From Nepenthes gracilis (lineage: Eukaryota; Streptophyta; Magnoliopsida; Caryophyllales; Nepenthaceae), in contig BSYO01000028.1 in the NCBI GenBank assembly GCA_033239525.1, positions 9,727,597 to 9,791,596 on the forward strand: 64,000 nucleotides of DNA. The letters run 5' to 3'. This document shows, one piece after another, positions 10,101 through 21,394 of this stretch. Both the position numbers and the translations under genes were made by a program. The notes under the pieces were generated by a model, which had not been told where the DNA came from, searched no databases, and worked only from the letters and a program-made list of their open reading frames with translations. Positions within the stretch are counted from its first letter, which is position 1. Each line of letters starts with the position of its first letter.

Positions 10101-12244
10101 TATTGAGTGAATACTGGCTTTTGGAGTCAGCTACTCTTCTAGTGAGCTTTTGGACATTTCCTCTGTTAGTCATTATTGAGTGAATAGTGGCTTCCAAATA
10201 AATTAGATTAATACCGTTTTCTTCTCATCTTTCTATTACTTTAGTAAATTAGCTTGTCTCATATTAGATCAGCTGATCCACTGACTTATTCTTTTAACCC
10301 ATTGAAGGCAAAGAAGAAAGTGGCATTACTTCTACAGAAGCTCAAGAAATATGAGCTGCCAGAGTTGCCTCCTCCTAAACATGATCCTGAGCTGTTGACA
10401 ACTGAGCAGGTTCAAGCATATAAGAAAATCGGCTTCAGAAATAGAAATTATGTCCCTGTTGGTGTCCGTGGAGTCTTTGGAGGAGTTGTTCAAAATATGC
10501 ATCTTCATTGGAAGTTCCATGAGACTGCAAGTCTGTTGTGATAACTTCCCAAAGGAAAAAATCAAGGAGATGGCAACCATGCTCGCAAGGCTTAGTGGTG
10601 GTATTGTCATCAACATACATAATGTGAAAACAATTATTATGTTCCGTGGAAGAAACTACAGGCAACCAAAGAATTTGATACCTGTCAACACCCTCACGAA
10701 AAGAAAGGTGGGTAGATACAAGTCTGTTCCATTTTCTTTACATCCATTAATAATAAGGATCCTTATATTATGCTATTGACAATCTGATATTGGCTATTTA
10801 CTGAAGGTGTCATTGTAATTAACATACATAATGTCGAAAAAAAAACACTATCATTATGTGATACCTGTGGCACCCTCAATGAAAGGAAGGTGGGTCGATA
10901 CAAGCTTGTCACATTTTCATTACATGCATCAAATAATTAGGGCCATTAAAATATGCAATAGAGAATTCATTGCTTGATTTTGGCTATTAACTCTGGTGCT
11001 CTTATAATGACTCTACTTTTGGTCTTGAAAATCAGGCTTTATTCAAGGCTAGATTTGAACAAGCACTTGAATCTCAGAAACTAAACATAAAGAAAGTTGA
11101 GCAGCAGCTGCGGAGAAAGGGGATAAACCCTGATGATCCCGTTGCCATGGCTAGCATCCAAAGAGTAGCATCTACATTTTTCAATGCAATTGACAAGAAA
11201 GAAGGGAGCCCTTATGTCTTCCGCGGGGATGAGGTATCCAAGTTAGAGCCCTTAAAGAGCTTTGAACTGTCAGAGCCTGCAGAAGATAGTGACCAGGAGG
11301 AGCTTGACAAATTCATAGCAGAGATAGAGGACGCAGCTGACAAAGAGTGGGCTGCTGAGGAAGCTGCAGAAAAGGATGAATTTGACAAAATTAGGTATTG
11401 GAACAGAGAAGATTCTGGTGGGAGGTTCAGGCAACGCGATAGTGACTCTGATGATGAGACTAATGGTGAGGTTAAAGGTCGGAAGTATGCCCATTGGAAG
11501 CAAAAGGCTGCCAAAAGTGACGATGCTGAAGCCATTTCTGATGGCATTGATGTGTGGGAATCCAATGATGAGGATGGTGGAAGTGAGTTTGAGGAAGAGA
11601 CTGATGAAGATAGTTATAAGCATTCATTGAAAGTTGGAAGAGGGAGAACAGAGAGAACTGGAGGTGCTTATCATGAGGAAGACTTCAAGAGAGATGATGG
11701 CTCTAAATTCAGAAGAAAGATGTCTGATGAAGAGCCTGAATTGGAGGCATTTAGTGATCTGGAAAATGCCATGTGGGACTCTGACTCTGGTGTAGAAAAT
11801 AGCCTGGGAGCTCCAAGACCTGCTGGTAATAATTATCATAGTAGCAGTGATGAAGAGGAGGATCATAATCTGTTAAATGAAGAAGCAAGCAGCAAGGTGA
11901 GTGGAATAGATGCTCATGAAATTGATGGTAATATTTCTGATGAAGCTGAGATTTCATTCCAGCAATTTAGCCACAGAAGAAAGGAAGATAAAGAAGGATA
12001 CAGCAGGAAAGTGGACTGCAATGATTCTGAATCAGATGACACACTTAGTGATTCAGAAACTGCAACATGGGAGCCAGATGATGTTGAAGATTTTGACTTT
12101 AGAACACTAAGAGCAGTTGATGATGATTATAGTAACAATGTTGGAGAGGCAGATTATTCTGTGGAGGAAGATAAGAAGAATAGGTTTCCTGTGAAAGAGA
12201 AAATGAACCGGAAGCTAGAGGATGAGACTTGGGACAGTGACTGA
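7138..12244 (+). CDS. CFM9: Single-CRM-domain RNA-binding protein, CFM9-like; frameshifted in this sequence
   Basis: Exons are 7138-7211, 7292-7574, 10308-10707 and 11036-12244; splice phases agree and introns are GT-AG. The N-terminus (MFASRNLHWRFVRCLSS) is Arg-rich and lacks acidic residues, like a mitochondrial presequence. Exon 3 encodes a CRS1/YhbY (CRM) domain with GVRGVFGG, LHWKFHE and the loop FRGRNYRQP; such proteins bind organellar group II introns. Exon 4 encodes a helical stretch (KARFEQALESQ) and a long acidic tail ending ETWDSD. This architecture matches Arabidopsis CFM9 (mitochondrial intron splicing); the symbol is by resemblance only. Two bases appear missing between 10527 and 10528, so the frame runs into TGA at 10539-10541, leaving about 196 residues. 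With the frame kept the protein would be about 655 residues. The rest of the gene is intact and conserved, which favours a recent allele or an assembly error over an old pseudogene. Confidence 0.8.
8844..8891. repeat. 24-bp direct tandem repeat in CRM-gene intron 2
   Basis: The unit TGTGTGGGAAGGATGCTCTA plus TAAC occurs twice back to back without mismatch. It is a simple recent duplication in a 2.7 kb intron that otherwise shows no coding sequence. Confidence 0.85.
10805..10965 (+). repeat. Decayed tandem copy of the exon 3 end and its donor site, within intron 3
   Basis: This segment repeats the sequence at about 10600-10780. Matching words include AACATACATAATGT, GATACCTGT, CACCCTCA, GAAAGGTGGGT/GGAAGGTGGGT and GATACAAG. 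A block of about 36 bases is deleted and a run of A has expanded. The copy includes a usable-looking donor (AAG|GTGGGTCGA) that competes in principle with the true donor at 10708. Confidence 0.75.
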
Positions 12245-13920
12245 GAGCAGTAACCATAGACCTTACATCAGTATCAGAAAAACATTATATGATATTTATT
12301 GAGTTTTTTCATCATTTTACTGGATACTGCTTATCCCGATCTTCAAAATGTCATTCATGTGCAGCAGTATATCTTAGATGATTCTACTATTCAATCTTCA
12401 TTGGATGGATAGGAATCACTAGGGCATGCTTATTTCAGCAAGTTTGAAGCGGCTTCAACACAGCAGATTGAGCAATTGTGGAGTTGAACTTTTGTAGTAA
12501 ACCCTACAAAGTGCACTTGAATGTGCCTTTAGAGATTGATTAATACTAAGCAACTTTGCTGCAAAAATTCCAGTTTGTTGCCCTACCTGCCTGAACAAGA
12601 AGCCTCTTCATATAAATTATTCTTTTGTTCTTTTCTTTTGAGGCAGATTATGTGCCATGGCAAGTGGCATTCAACTAGTACATCAAAACAGCATTCGACA
12701 AAAAGCCAGAGAGACAGAGACATTATAACAAAGGGAGAGACCAAAATGTTTGCGTTCTATCGATTTATCATGTTGGTCAATTGAGAATTTAGGTAAATTC
12801 TTTAATTTTCTGGCCTTTTAATAGTTTCTTGAGCATATGTAACCAAATATATGGCTATTTTAATATTGAAATAACTAGAATGCTTTTCATATTCTTAACA
12901 TGATGTGCTAATAGTAGCAGTATATTGTTTATGTAATTGAACTAAGAGGTTTGTTTTTGTTTTTCTTACTAGGATATATTTGTTCTAAAAATTAAATGAA
13001 AGTAAATGATGTGTGGTTGTTTATGCTTCCCTTTCCTTTTAGCCATTTCCCTTATAATTGTCTTTTTATAAGGATTAGAATCAATTATTTTGGTTTTTTA
13101 ACATCATATTAGAGGTTAGATTTCAATAGATATGAACGATTTCCCTCTAAGTCATACAAATAGCTTTTATAGAAGACAATTTTTTATAGAATTCTATATA
13201 TATTTAACACCCAAAAAGAAGTGAGTAGTATATGAGTTAAATTTGGAGATAAAAGACCAATCTTATGGGCTTATTATCCTAGGCTAAAACAAGTTGATAC
13301 AATCTCCTTTTTACATCCCCATGGCCTCTTGTGTGGCAACATGGGAGTGAAAAAATTGAAGAGAGGAATGAGTTTCTCTCACTTTTGCCATACTGGGGCC
13401 CTCACTATGCCAAAAGCAAGAGAAATATCATCTCCCTCTTTTCTTTTTTAACCCATATATCACTACATAGGAGATATGAGAGCATAAAAAAAGGGATCCT
13501 ATCAATTTTTTCGTCATAGGATAACAAGTTCATAAGTTTAGCCTTACTTTACTGTTCAAAAACGAAAGAAGACTTTTATCTTTAAGTTATTTTTCTCCCA
13601 CACACCGCAAAACAAAAGTAAAAATGATAATTAATTACTAGTTATCAGAATTGAATTTATATATATATTTTTATTTCTTTCCAACCCGGTCATTGGAGGG
13701 TCATTAAGTAATTAACATTTGATATGAAACTTTGTCAAAATTTATATAGATGAATATCTAAGGAATGGATATTAAATTATCATTTTAATTATAATTAATT
13801 AAATTAAGCTGATGAAATTTTAAAGTCAATTAAAATTTTGGATTAAAATTAAGTTTTAAATCAAAATAAATTAAAATGAGAGATGTCCAATCAGTATCTA
13901 ACCTATACTTATGCATGTTT
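12245..13920. other. 3' UTR of the CRM gene and intergenic sequence
   Basis: Several hundred bases after the stop are likely 3' UTR. Beyond about 12800 the sequence turns AT-rich. I see no gene, tRNA or mobile element. Confidence 0.5.
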
Positions 13921-13924
13921 TGAA

Positions 13925-14250
13925 TAGCAAGTGACGTGCCCAAAAAATACCTCTGTGGTGCTCTTGCGTATCTTAAGTAGATTAGTCGTGTCTATTGTGC
14001 ACCATATTGATGCACATGCGCATTTGGGGCAAAATATTAGTGCTTGATGTATACTTATTAGATACTCATATATGGTACATGTTGTGCATTTAGGCCTGAT
14101 ATGAACCTAACCAGTGCGCATGCACTAAGTTTTTATTAATGCATTCTTTAATCGATTTAAAATCATTTTCTACTAATTATTGAATAAAAGAGATGAAAAG
14201 GAAAGAGAAAATGAGAGATAGAAAGCAGAAGAAGGAGAAACTAGATAAAT
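13925..14250. repeat. Dispersed repeat, copy 1
   Basis: It shares an ordered set of words with 23800-24130: GTGCTCTTGC, a TTGTGCATTT/CTTGCACATTT match, CTAACCAGTGC, then a purine-rich tail of GAGAAAA/GATGAA/GAGAATGAGA. This indicates two diverged copies of one repeat of unknown class. Confidence 0.4.
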
Positions 14251-16340
14251 TAAATATATCTTTTGATATATTTAAATTAAAGTAAGTGTATTCAAGCTTT
14301 ACTTTGTTTGTTGATATTTATTTTTGATATCTTTAAATATTTATTATTTTAAATATTTATATATGTATTATTTTGTACATAAATTGACATTACCTTACAT
14401 ATATGTGATTATATTCTCATTTTATAAAAAATTTATAAAATACATGTCATAAATCCATACACATTATATTTAAATGTTAATTTTTTATAACAATATTCTT
14501 AGATGTCTTAAATATGCATGTTATAAATTAATAAAAAAAAACTGTTCATATATGTTCTATAATTTGAAGAATCTGATAGAATTACTTAACTACTTTAATT
14601 TTTCTGTATTATTTGTACATAATAGTTCTTAAAATCTTATAAAGCATACATTTAGACTCCCACATGTCCCCATTTTCCATTTCTTTATTTCAACATTTTA
14701 TGTTTTATTACTTGTTATATATTTAAAGAAATATATATATAAAAACTTTATATAAATTTGATAATAGGCATACTTTTTTTGATATGATAAAATCTAAAAA
14801 TATGTTGGTATCTAATTTTAACTAAATTTTGACTATTGTTAATAATTAACAAAATATATTTGAATATATTTTAATATATTATTAGTAAATTAAAAATCAA
14901 ATCTATCATATATAAAAAATTTGATAAAATTACTTAACTACCTTAATTTTTCTATATTATCTGTACGTAATAGTTCTTAAAATCTTAAAAAGCATACATT
15001 TAACTTCCATCCCCTATTTTCTAATTTCAACATTTCATATTAGTTAAAAAAAAATCCTACATAAATTTAATAATAAGCATATTTTTTGGGATAAAATTGA
15101 AATATTTTGTATTTGAGTTTAACAAAATTTAGACTGTCTTTGGTATTATATAAAAAAATCAAACTTATAATTTGAAAAAAACGACATTTGACTTTTATAA
15201 GATATTTATCATTTATTTAGATGAGGGTAATAAAAACACGATCTTTGATATTTACCATTTATTAATAAGTTAAGTTTTATTTCATTTGTTTTACAATTTG
15301 TAACATGTTTGACATTAAAAATACATATTTGAGCATAATTATATAATTGTACTGTTCAACTTAATTGAACATTAGTTTTGAATTATGTATGATATATTTG
15401 CGAGATGATATTATTGACGTTTATGATTTTAGAGTATAGTATAATTGAGCATACTCCTTCGATATATATATCCACATATTTAAGTTATAAATATTTTATT
15501 GAGTAATTATTAATTTTTTATTTTTATTTTTATTAATATTTTAGATTATAGGGTTTAAACTAACTTGTAGGTCATTGTGTTAAAAGATAACTATTTGAGA
15601 GCTTGATTTATAGTGTTGGGAATGAATTGATATATTTTTATTTAGCAAAGATACCGTAGTTTTATTTTCGTTAATTTTAGTTATATTATTAAATGTTAAA
15701 ATTTATATAGTAATATATGATGATGTTTAAATTTAATTTTGGATTTTGTCATTATATTAGTTTAGTTGAGTTATGGTGTCAATTACTTTAATATTAGTAG
15801 AGATATTTTTCTTCATATATGATTCTATATCTTATAATTATCGATATTTTAAACTATCTTTGATTATAATATTTGAGTCATGTAATTTAAATTATTGTTT
15901 TATTTGAATCATTTCTTAATATTTGATTTATAGGTTTGTATCCCAATATTTATTTTGGACATTTAGTCGATGGGAATAATAATTAAATTTGAATATTTAG
16001 ATTTAGAATCTGATTTAAATTAATTATGAATTAAAAAAGTAATATAATCAGTTTTAGAAATCAAGGACATGATAAAATCTGTTTTAAGTCATCTATTTTA
16101 TGTGATGCACCATGTCCCTACTCAATCTCAAGGTGATTAGAAGAGTGTGGGCAAGTTAAGAAACTGGAATGAAAAAATTAAATTAAATTAAACTAGTCAC
16201 CTAGAATATCAAAATGCTTAACTAGTAAGAGCATTTAGATATTAGATTTTATGATTAGAAATAGAATAAATATAAAACCATATGTAGATGAAGAAAATCA
16301 AGAAAAATTAAAACAACAATTATAAACTATCGTACACAAA
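14250..16340. other. Very AT-rich intergenic sequence
   Basis: Long AT-rich tracts. There is a local direct repeat (near 14560-14640 and 14900-14990, both around GAATTACTTAACTAC or close variants followed by TTAATTTTTCT). No coding sequence is evident. Confidence 0.55.
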
Positions 16341-18160
16341 AAATGCTAAAAATAAAAATGAGTTAAATATCACAGTAGGCAACATTTTGAAAGATAATGC
16401 AGTAGGCGTTATTCGGATATGAGATAAAATAATATATTTTGAACTGGTCTTAGAGTTAAAAGTAATAAATATTATTAGTACTTATGTTCTACAAATAGGT
16501 TTATCAAAAGACATTCAAAGTAAATTTGGGAAAGATTTGGAGAGTGTGATAAAAAGATTGATGAAGATGAGAAAAGTTCTATTGGAGGAGATTTGAGCAG
16601 TCATATAGGAAAGGATAATAAAGGCTTTGAATGAATGCATGATGGTTTTAATTTTGAAGAGAAAAATAATTCCACTAATGCTACATCTTAATCCCTTATA
16701 ATATACTAAATACAAGCTTTCAGAGAAGAGTTGGATACTTCATAACTTTTGAGAATGAATTTAATAGTAGTCAAGTAGGTTTTTCTCTAACTAAAAAATC
16801 AAATAAATTGGGTTTTAATGGTTGTAAAATCATTTTCAGTGAGAATTTAACTATCCATCATAGACTTGTAAGTATTAGAAAATGGAAGAGAAAGATTAAA
16901 ACTTGTAAGAGAGATGGTGGAATTTGAAATGAGAAAATATAGCAAAATTTAGAGATAAAAGATTTCATATGGGCAATTTGACAGTGGATGATAAATAAGA
17001 TGTAAACAATATATGACACAAAATGGATAAATGTAATAAAACAGTATCAAAGAAGATATTAGGAGAATCTATTCAAGAAAAAGTTAGCATTAAAGAAGGT
17101 TGGTGGTGGGATGAAAATATCCAAAAGGTAGTAAAAGTGAAAAGAAAGTATTATAAGACTTAATAACCTTATGAGGTTAATAAAAATTTTAGAAATATAT
17201 ATATATATAAGGGCAAAAACAAAGAGTTTTGAGGCAAAGTTTACATAACTTAGTTAAAAGATATTGAATGCTAAGCTAGGATCCAAAGAATGTGGGAAAA
17301 GGATATACAAATTAGCTAGAACTAGAGATGGAATGAGTAAAAATTTAGATTATGTTAAATATATAAAAGATAAACATATACAAAATAACGAGATCCAAAG
17401 ATAGGAGTAAGGTTCTAGGTAGTATTAGCTGTATGAAAGATGAAGATAATCGAATCTTAATAAAAGAAAGATATAAGAAGGTGATGATAGAGTTATTTTA
17501 ATAAATTATTTAACAAAAACATAATAGAAGATAACATCTAAATGTATAGGTGAGGAAATTAATGAAAATTCTAGTGAGATTCATGAAATCAAAGTCTAAA
17601 AATTAAGTATGCACTAAAAAAATTATAAAAAAATAAAAAAAAATTAATAGGAGCAGATAAAATATCTATTGAAGTTTGAAAATGTTTAAGGAAATAGAGA
17701 GCAAATTAATTACCTAAGTCATTTAACATTGTTTTAAAAAATAAAAGAATATTAAATTGTCTGAAAAATAAATAAGATATTTAAAACTGTCCTAGTGTAT
17801 TACATAAGAAAAAAGTTTGTCAAATCATATTTAGATAATAAAAGATACGTATACAAAGATAATGACTAATGTGAGAGTTATATGACAAAATACTAAATAT
17901 TTTCCTATAAGGATTAGAGCGCATCTGTGGTTTACTTTTAAATCTTTATTTGTTTATCTTAGCTATGAATAAGCTCATAGGATATGTTTAAGATGAGTTT
18001 TCTTGGTGTATATTATTTACAAATAATATTATTTTGATTAATAAAAATCACAAAGTTATAGAAATAAAAGTTATAAATTGGATAATCAATTAAGTGCTTG
18101 TAACAAACTTTGTTGTTAGTTATAATATATTTTAATTTATGAATAAGCATCTCTTATGAA
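16340..18160 (+). mobile_element. Degenerate LINE retrotransposon (RTE-clade-like), endonuclease and reverse transcriptase remains
   Basis: Translation in shifting plus-strand frames recovers LINE landmarks in order. An AP-endonuclease-like stretch lies near 16470-16870 (INIISTYVPQIGLSKDIQSK). A linker resembling the RTE-type GWWWDENIQKVVKVKR follows near 17100, then RTRDGM and IKDKHIQNN-like words. The RT part includes GADKISIEV near 17650 and, near 18020, CILFTNNIILINKN, where the catalytic F-A-D-D has decayed to FTNN. There are many stops and frameshifts. It is old, inactive and 5' truncated or unrecognisable at its start. Confidence 0.7.
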
Positions 18161-18211
18161 GTATAAACTTGAAATAAAATAGCACTTTCCCATTAGAATT
18201 GATGGGTTTAG

Positions 18212-19420
18212 TGATTTACGGGCCAACCTAGAGGCCAGGATCCAGAGTATACCATGGTTGGCCTAAGTGGGTCTACTCGAAACCACCCAATAGAAAACAA
18301 GCAATTAGGGTTACGTAATGTCCTACCCCAACAGTTATCTCTCCAATTCAATAGTCAACAACCTTCATAACTCAACACCTGCAAGTAAGTGATACTTATT
18401 GTACTGTCTCCCTATTATTACTCTGACAGCTCAACAAATGTATCCAAAATATTATCTCATGATTGCATATCGTCCTAGAATGACAATTGTAACTCAACAA
18501 GTTTTTAGGTGACAGCTACCATGTAATGTCCCTATAATTTCCCAAACAGTGGGGCAAATATTCCTAAATGGCAGCAGTTACTATAACTGCTCCCGTAATC
18601 GTTGAAACAGTTTAACGAATTCACACGGAAACTATCACTAGCCGTGAGGTTCAAGAATAGCTAAACCAGCAATCACTCTACATATACATTCCGTCCTGTG
18701 CAGAGAAGGGGGATGCTTCGATTTGGGAGACCCCAAAGATCAGCAGCCCCGAGTAGCGATCGGATTATCAACCCAGTAGTTGTACGATCACTAGCTACTC
18801 TCCTATGAGTGTAACTCTAAGCCGCTCCTCGTAGAGTAAACTTTTCTTTATAAGTTGCTTCCCATCGAGTGCACCTCTTTTTTTAAGCCGCTCCCCAACG
18901 AGTGCACCTCTCTTTCTAAGCCGCTCCCGTTGAGCGCACCTCATTCCATAAGTCGCTCCCCATTTAGCGCACATTTATCATTAAGCCGCTTTTTATCGAG
19001 CACACATCTCTCTATAAATTGCTCCCCGTTGAGCGCACCTCTCTCTCTAAGTCAATCTCTATCAAGCGCATCTCACTTCATAAGCCTCGCCCCATCGAGT
19101 GCACTTTTTTTCCTAAGCAGCTCACCGTCAAGCTCACTATTGGAGCCTAATCTTCCAACCCACACTCAATCCCCTCATACATGAAGCTATATATATTTCT
19201 TATTCTATCTTTCTATTCAATTAAGAAAGATTTCTAATTTGAGTTTTAGAAGATATACTAGAAAGTGAATCTTACCATCCTCTGACCTCATGTTCATTAG
19301 TTATAGTGTATAGAATTCGGGTTTGAAGCAATGAAAACTGGATCTGCTTCAATTCAACCTATCGGCCAAGATTAGGCAGCTCCCTAATTTGTGCAATAAT
19401 TTGGATCCAGAGATATATCA
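18212..19420 (+). repeat. 5' LTR of the short gypsy element
   Basis: About 1209 bp. It shares with the downstream copy the block ATCCAGAGTAT...GGTTGGCCTAAGTGG, a leader with ACATATACATTCC and AGAGAAGGGGG, and a minisatellite. It ends in CA directly before the TTGGTACCATTTGTG leader. Confidence 0.7.
18820..19140 (+). repeat. Minisatellite in the 5' LTR, about 10 units of 31-33 bp
   Basis: Units follow the pattern GCCGCTCCCC-(A/G)TCGAGYGCACCTCTC-TCTATAA with heavy divergence between units. They read without stops in one frame, as expected for a repeat unit near a multiple of three, but this is not a protein-like sequence. Confidence 0.8.
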
Positions 19421-20146
19421 TTGGTACCATTTGTGAGAAACGACTAAAAAATCCAACCACAACAGCAAATGTAGTCCATACCTAGGCTCAAGCTAGCGCA
19501 ATAGCCAATGACGTCATCTCCCATGACAACGACCCCTCCGCAGGTAGTCATGAGGTTGTAATACTAGCCCTTGAAGTGTTGACACTCCCTGCATGGGTGA
19601 ACACCATGTCCAAACTGCTCCAAACTATATGCTCATCTGGATGTTCAATAGTTGTAGGCTCCTTCCTTTCACTCCCAGACTTAACGTCCAAGAGAAACAG
19701 TCGGAGGAAAAGACGGCTCACCAAGAAGATCTAGCTGCCCAACGATCTCAAGATCCAAGTGGCCATGAGCGACAAGGCTCAGAAAACATTGAAGGGCCGA
19801 CTTACTCATGGAGTGCAAGATAAAATCCCAAAGTGGAAAAATCCTAGCTGCTCCTATGATAACGAAAGGCCCCCTGTCCTAGAAGAAGCCTTTTGTAGCA
19901 CTTAACCGAGGGTCCATAGTCTCAATCCAACATGTCTCTCCAAATCATTCAGAGTTGAGAACATTCCTTCTAGTAAAAAGGATTCCCCTCCTCCTTGACG
20001 GAGGAGAGAGCACAAAAGAATGACCAACAAGTGTTTAAAGGAAGATCCGGTTGTAGCCACCCTACTAGTAGGGATCGTTGAGCAAAACACCACTGAGTTC
20101 AGATGGCAGAGCATCCTTTGTAGATTTTGGGATTCTCGAGATCTAG
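19421..20146 (+). mobile_element. Remnant interior of the short gypsy element
   Basis: It begins with the post-LTR leader. A 76-residue open frame (19593-19823) with Glu/Gln-rich text (QEKQSEEKTAHQEDLAAQRS) resembles a gag N-terminal linker. No protease, RT, RNase H or integrase motif is present. Confidence 0.55.
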
Positions 20147-21394
20147 TAATTTATGGGGCAACCCAAAGCTCAAGATCCAGAGTATGCCACGGTTGGCCTA
20201 AGTGGATTGACCCGAAACCGTCCAGCAGACAATGGAGAATTAGGGTTATGTAATATACACTATAGTGATTGTCCATCTAACTTAGTTGTCGACAGCTTTC
20301 ACAACTCAACGCCTATAAGTAGACGGTACTTACCATACTGCCACCCTATGGTTGCTTTGACAACTCAATAAATATATCCAAAATATTAACCTATGATTAC
20401 GTATTGCCCTAAGATGACAATTATGGCTCAGTAAATCTTCTCAGGTAGTAGTTACCATATAGCGCACTCATGATCGCCCAAACAATGAAGTGAATATTCC
20501 CAGACGGCAACGGTTACCATAACCGACCCTTATGATCACCGAAATAGCTCAGCAAATCTACGCGAATAACTGTCACAAGTCATGAGGTTCAAGGATGACT
20601 AAACCAACACTCACTCTACATATACATTCCTTCCTCTACAGAGAAGGGGGGCTACTTCGAACTAGGCGATCTCAAAGATCAGTAGCCTAATCATTGGCTT
20701 AAATGCTCTTAACGCCTCAAGCAGCGATCAAATTCTCTACTTAGTAGTCATATGACCATGGGTTACTCTCTTACGAATGTAACTCTAAGACGCCTCCCCG
20801 TCAAGCGCATCTCTCTTTATAAGTCATTCTCGATTAAGCACACCTTTCTCTTTAAAACGCTTCCTGTCGAGCGCATATCTTTCTCTAAATTGCTCCCCGT
20901 CGAGCGCATCTCTCTCTATAAGTCACTACCCGTCGAGCACACCACTCTCTCTCTAAAATGCTCCCCATTGAGTCCACCTCTCTCTAAAATGCTTACCATT
21001 GAGTGCATCTCGCTATATAAGCTACTCCCCATCATGCGTACTTCACTCTATAAGCCACTCCCCGTCAAACGCACCACTTTCCCTAAGCCATTTCCCATTG
21101 AGCGCACTATGAAACCTAATCCTCCGACCCACACACAATCCCTACATACATGCATATATGCATATTTCTCCTCTTATTTTTCTATTCAACTAAGAAATAT
21201 TTCTGACTTGAATATTTTGAATATCATATATCGGGAACGGCCCCACCATCTTTCGATATCTCGTTTGTTGTTTATTATGGATGTGATTTGATTTAGGTTC
21301 AAAGAACGGGGCTGGACCTACTTAAGTTCAATCCATCAGTTGAGATCAAACAATTCTTTAATTTGTTCAATAATTTAAATTCAGAGACGTAACA
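20147..21394 (+). repeat. 3' LTR of the short gypsy element
   Basis: About 1248 bp, collinear with the 5' LTR but clearly diverged from it, so the insertion is old. It includes its own minisatellite and ends GACGTAACA. Confidence 0.7.
20787..21110 (+). repeat. Minisatellite in the 3' LTR, about 10-11 units
   Basis: Same family as the 5' LTR array (CTCCCCGTCGAGCGCATCTC and variants), but the units have diverged independently and do not align one-to-one, suggesting turnover after insertion. Confidence 0.8.

Larger units (their letters stand above)
18212..21394 (+). mobile_element. Short Ty3/gypsy element (Tat-like), two LTRs around a 0.7 kb interior
   Basis: Two related segments of about 1.2 kb (18212-19420 and 20147-21394) flank a 726 bp interior. 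The first ends ...ATATATCA and is followed by TTGGTACCATTTGTGAGAAA, the decayed form of the TTGGCGCCGT-type post-LTR segment typical of Tat elements. Only a fragment of gag-like sequence remains inside. Nearly all coding sequence is missing, so the element is an internally deleted or non-autonomous derivative. I found no convincing target duplication. The LTR limits are from comparing the two copies and could be off by a few bases. Confidence 0.7.

Noticed and set aside
11212..11957. Several open frames antisense to the last CRM-gene exon
   Set aside because: They are shadows of an acidic coding exon (GAT/GAA/TCT-rich codons leave the reverse strand open) and have no protein-like motifs.
18855..19184. 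A 109-codon open frame with repeated Ser/Leu-rich units
   Set aside because: It is the minisatellite read in one frame. The other LTR gives a different open frame (20752-21291), so this is not a conserved protein.
18820..21110. Regularly spaced repeats that might suggest a CRISPR-like array
   Set aside because: The units are contiguous and diverged with no unique spacers. They lie in retrotransposon LTRs of a plant genome.
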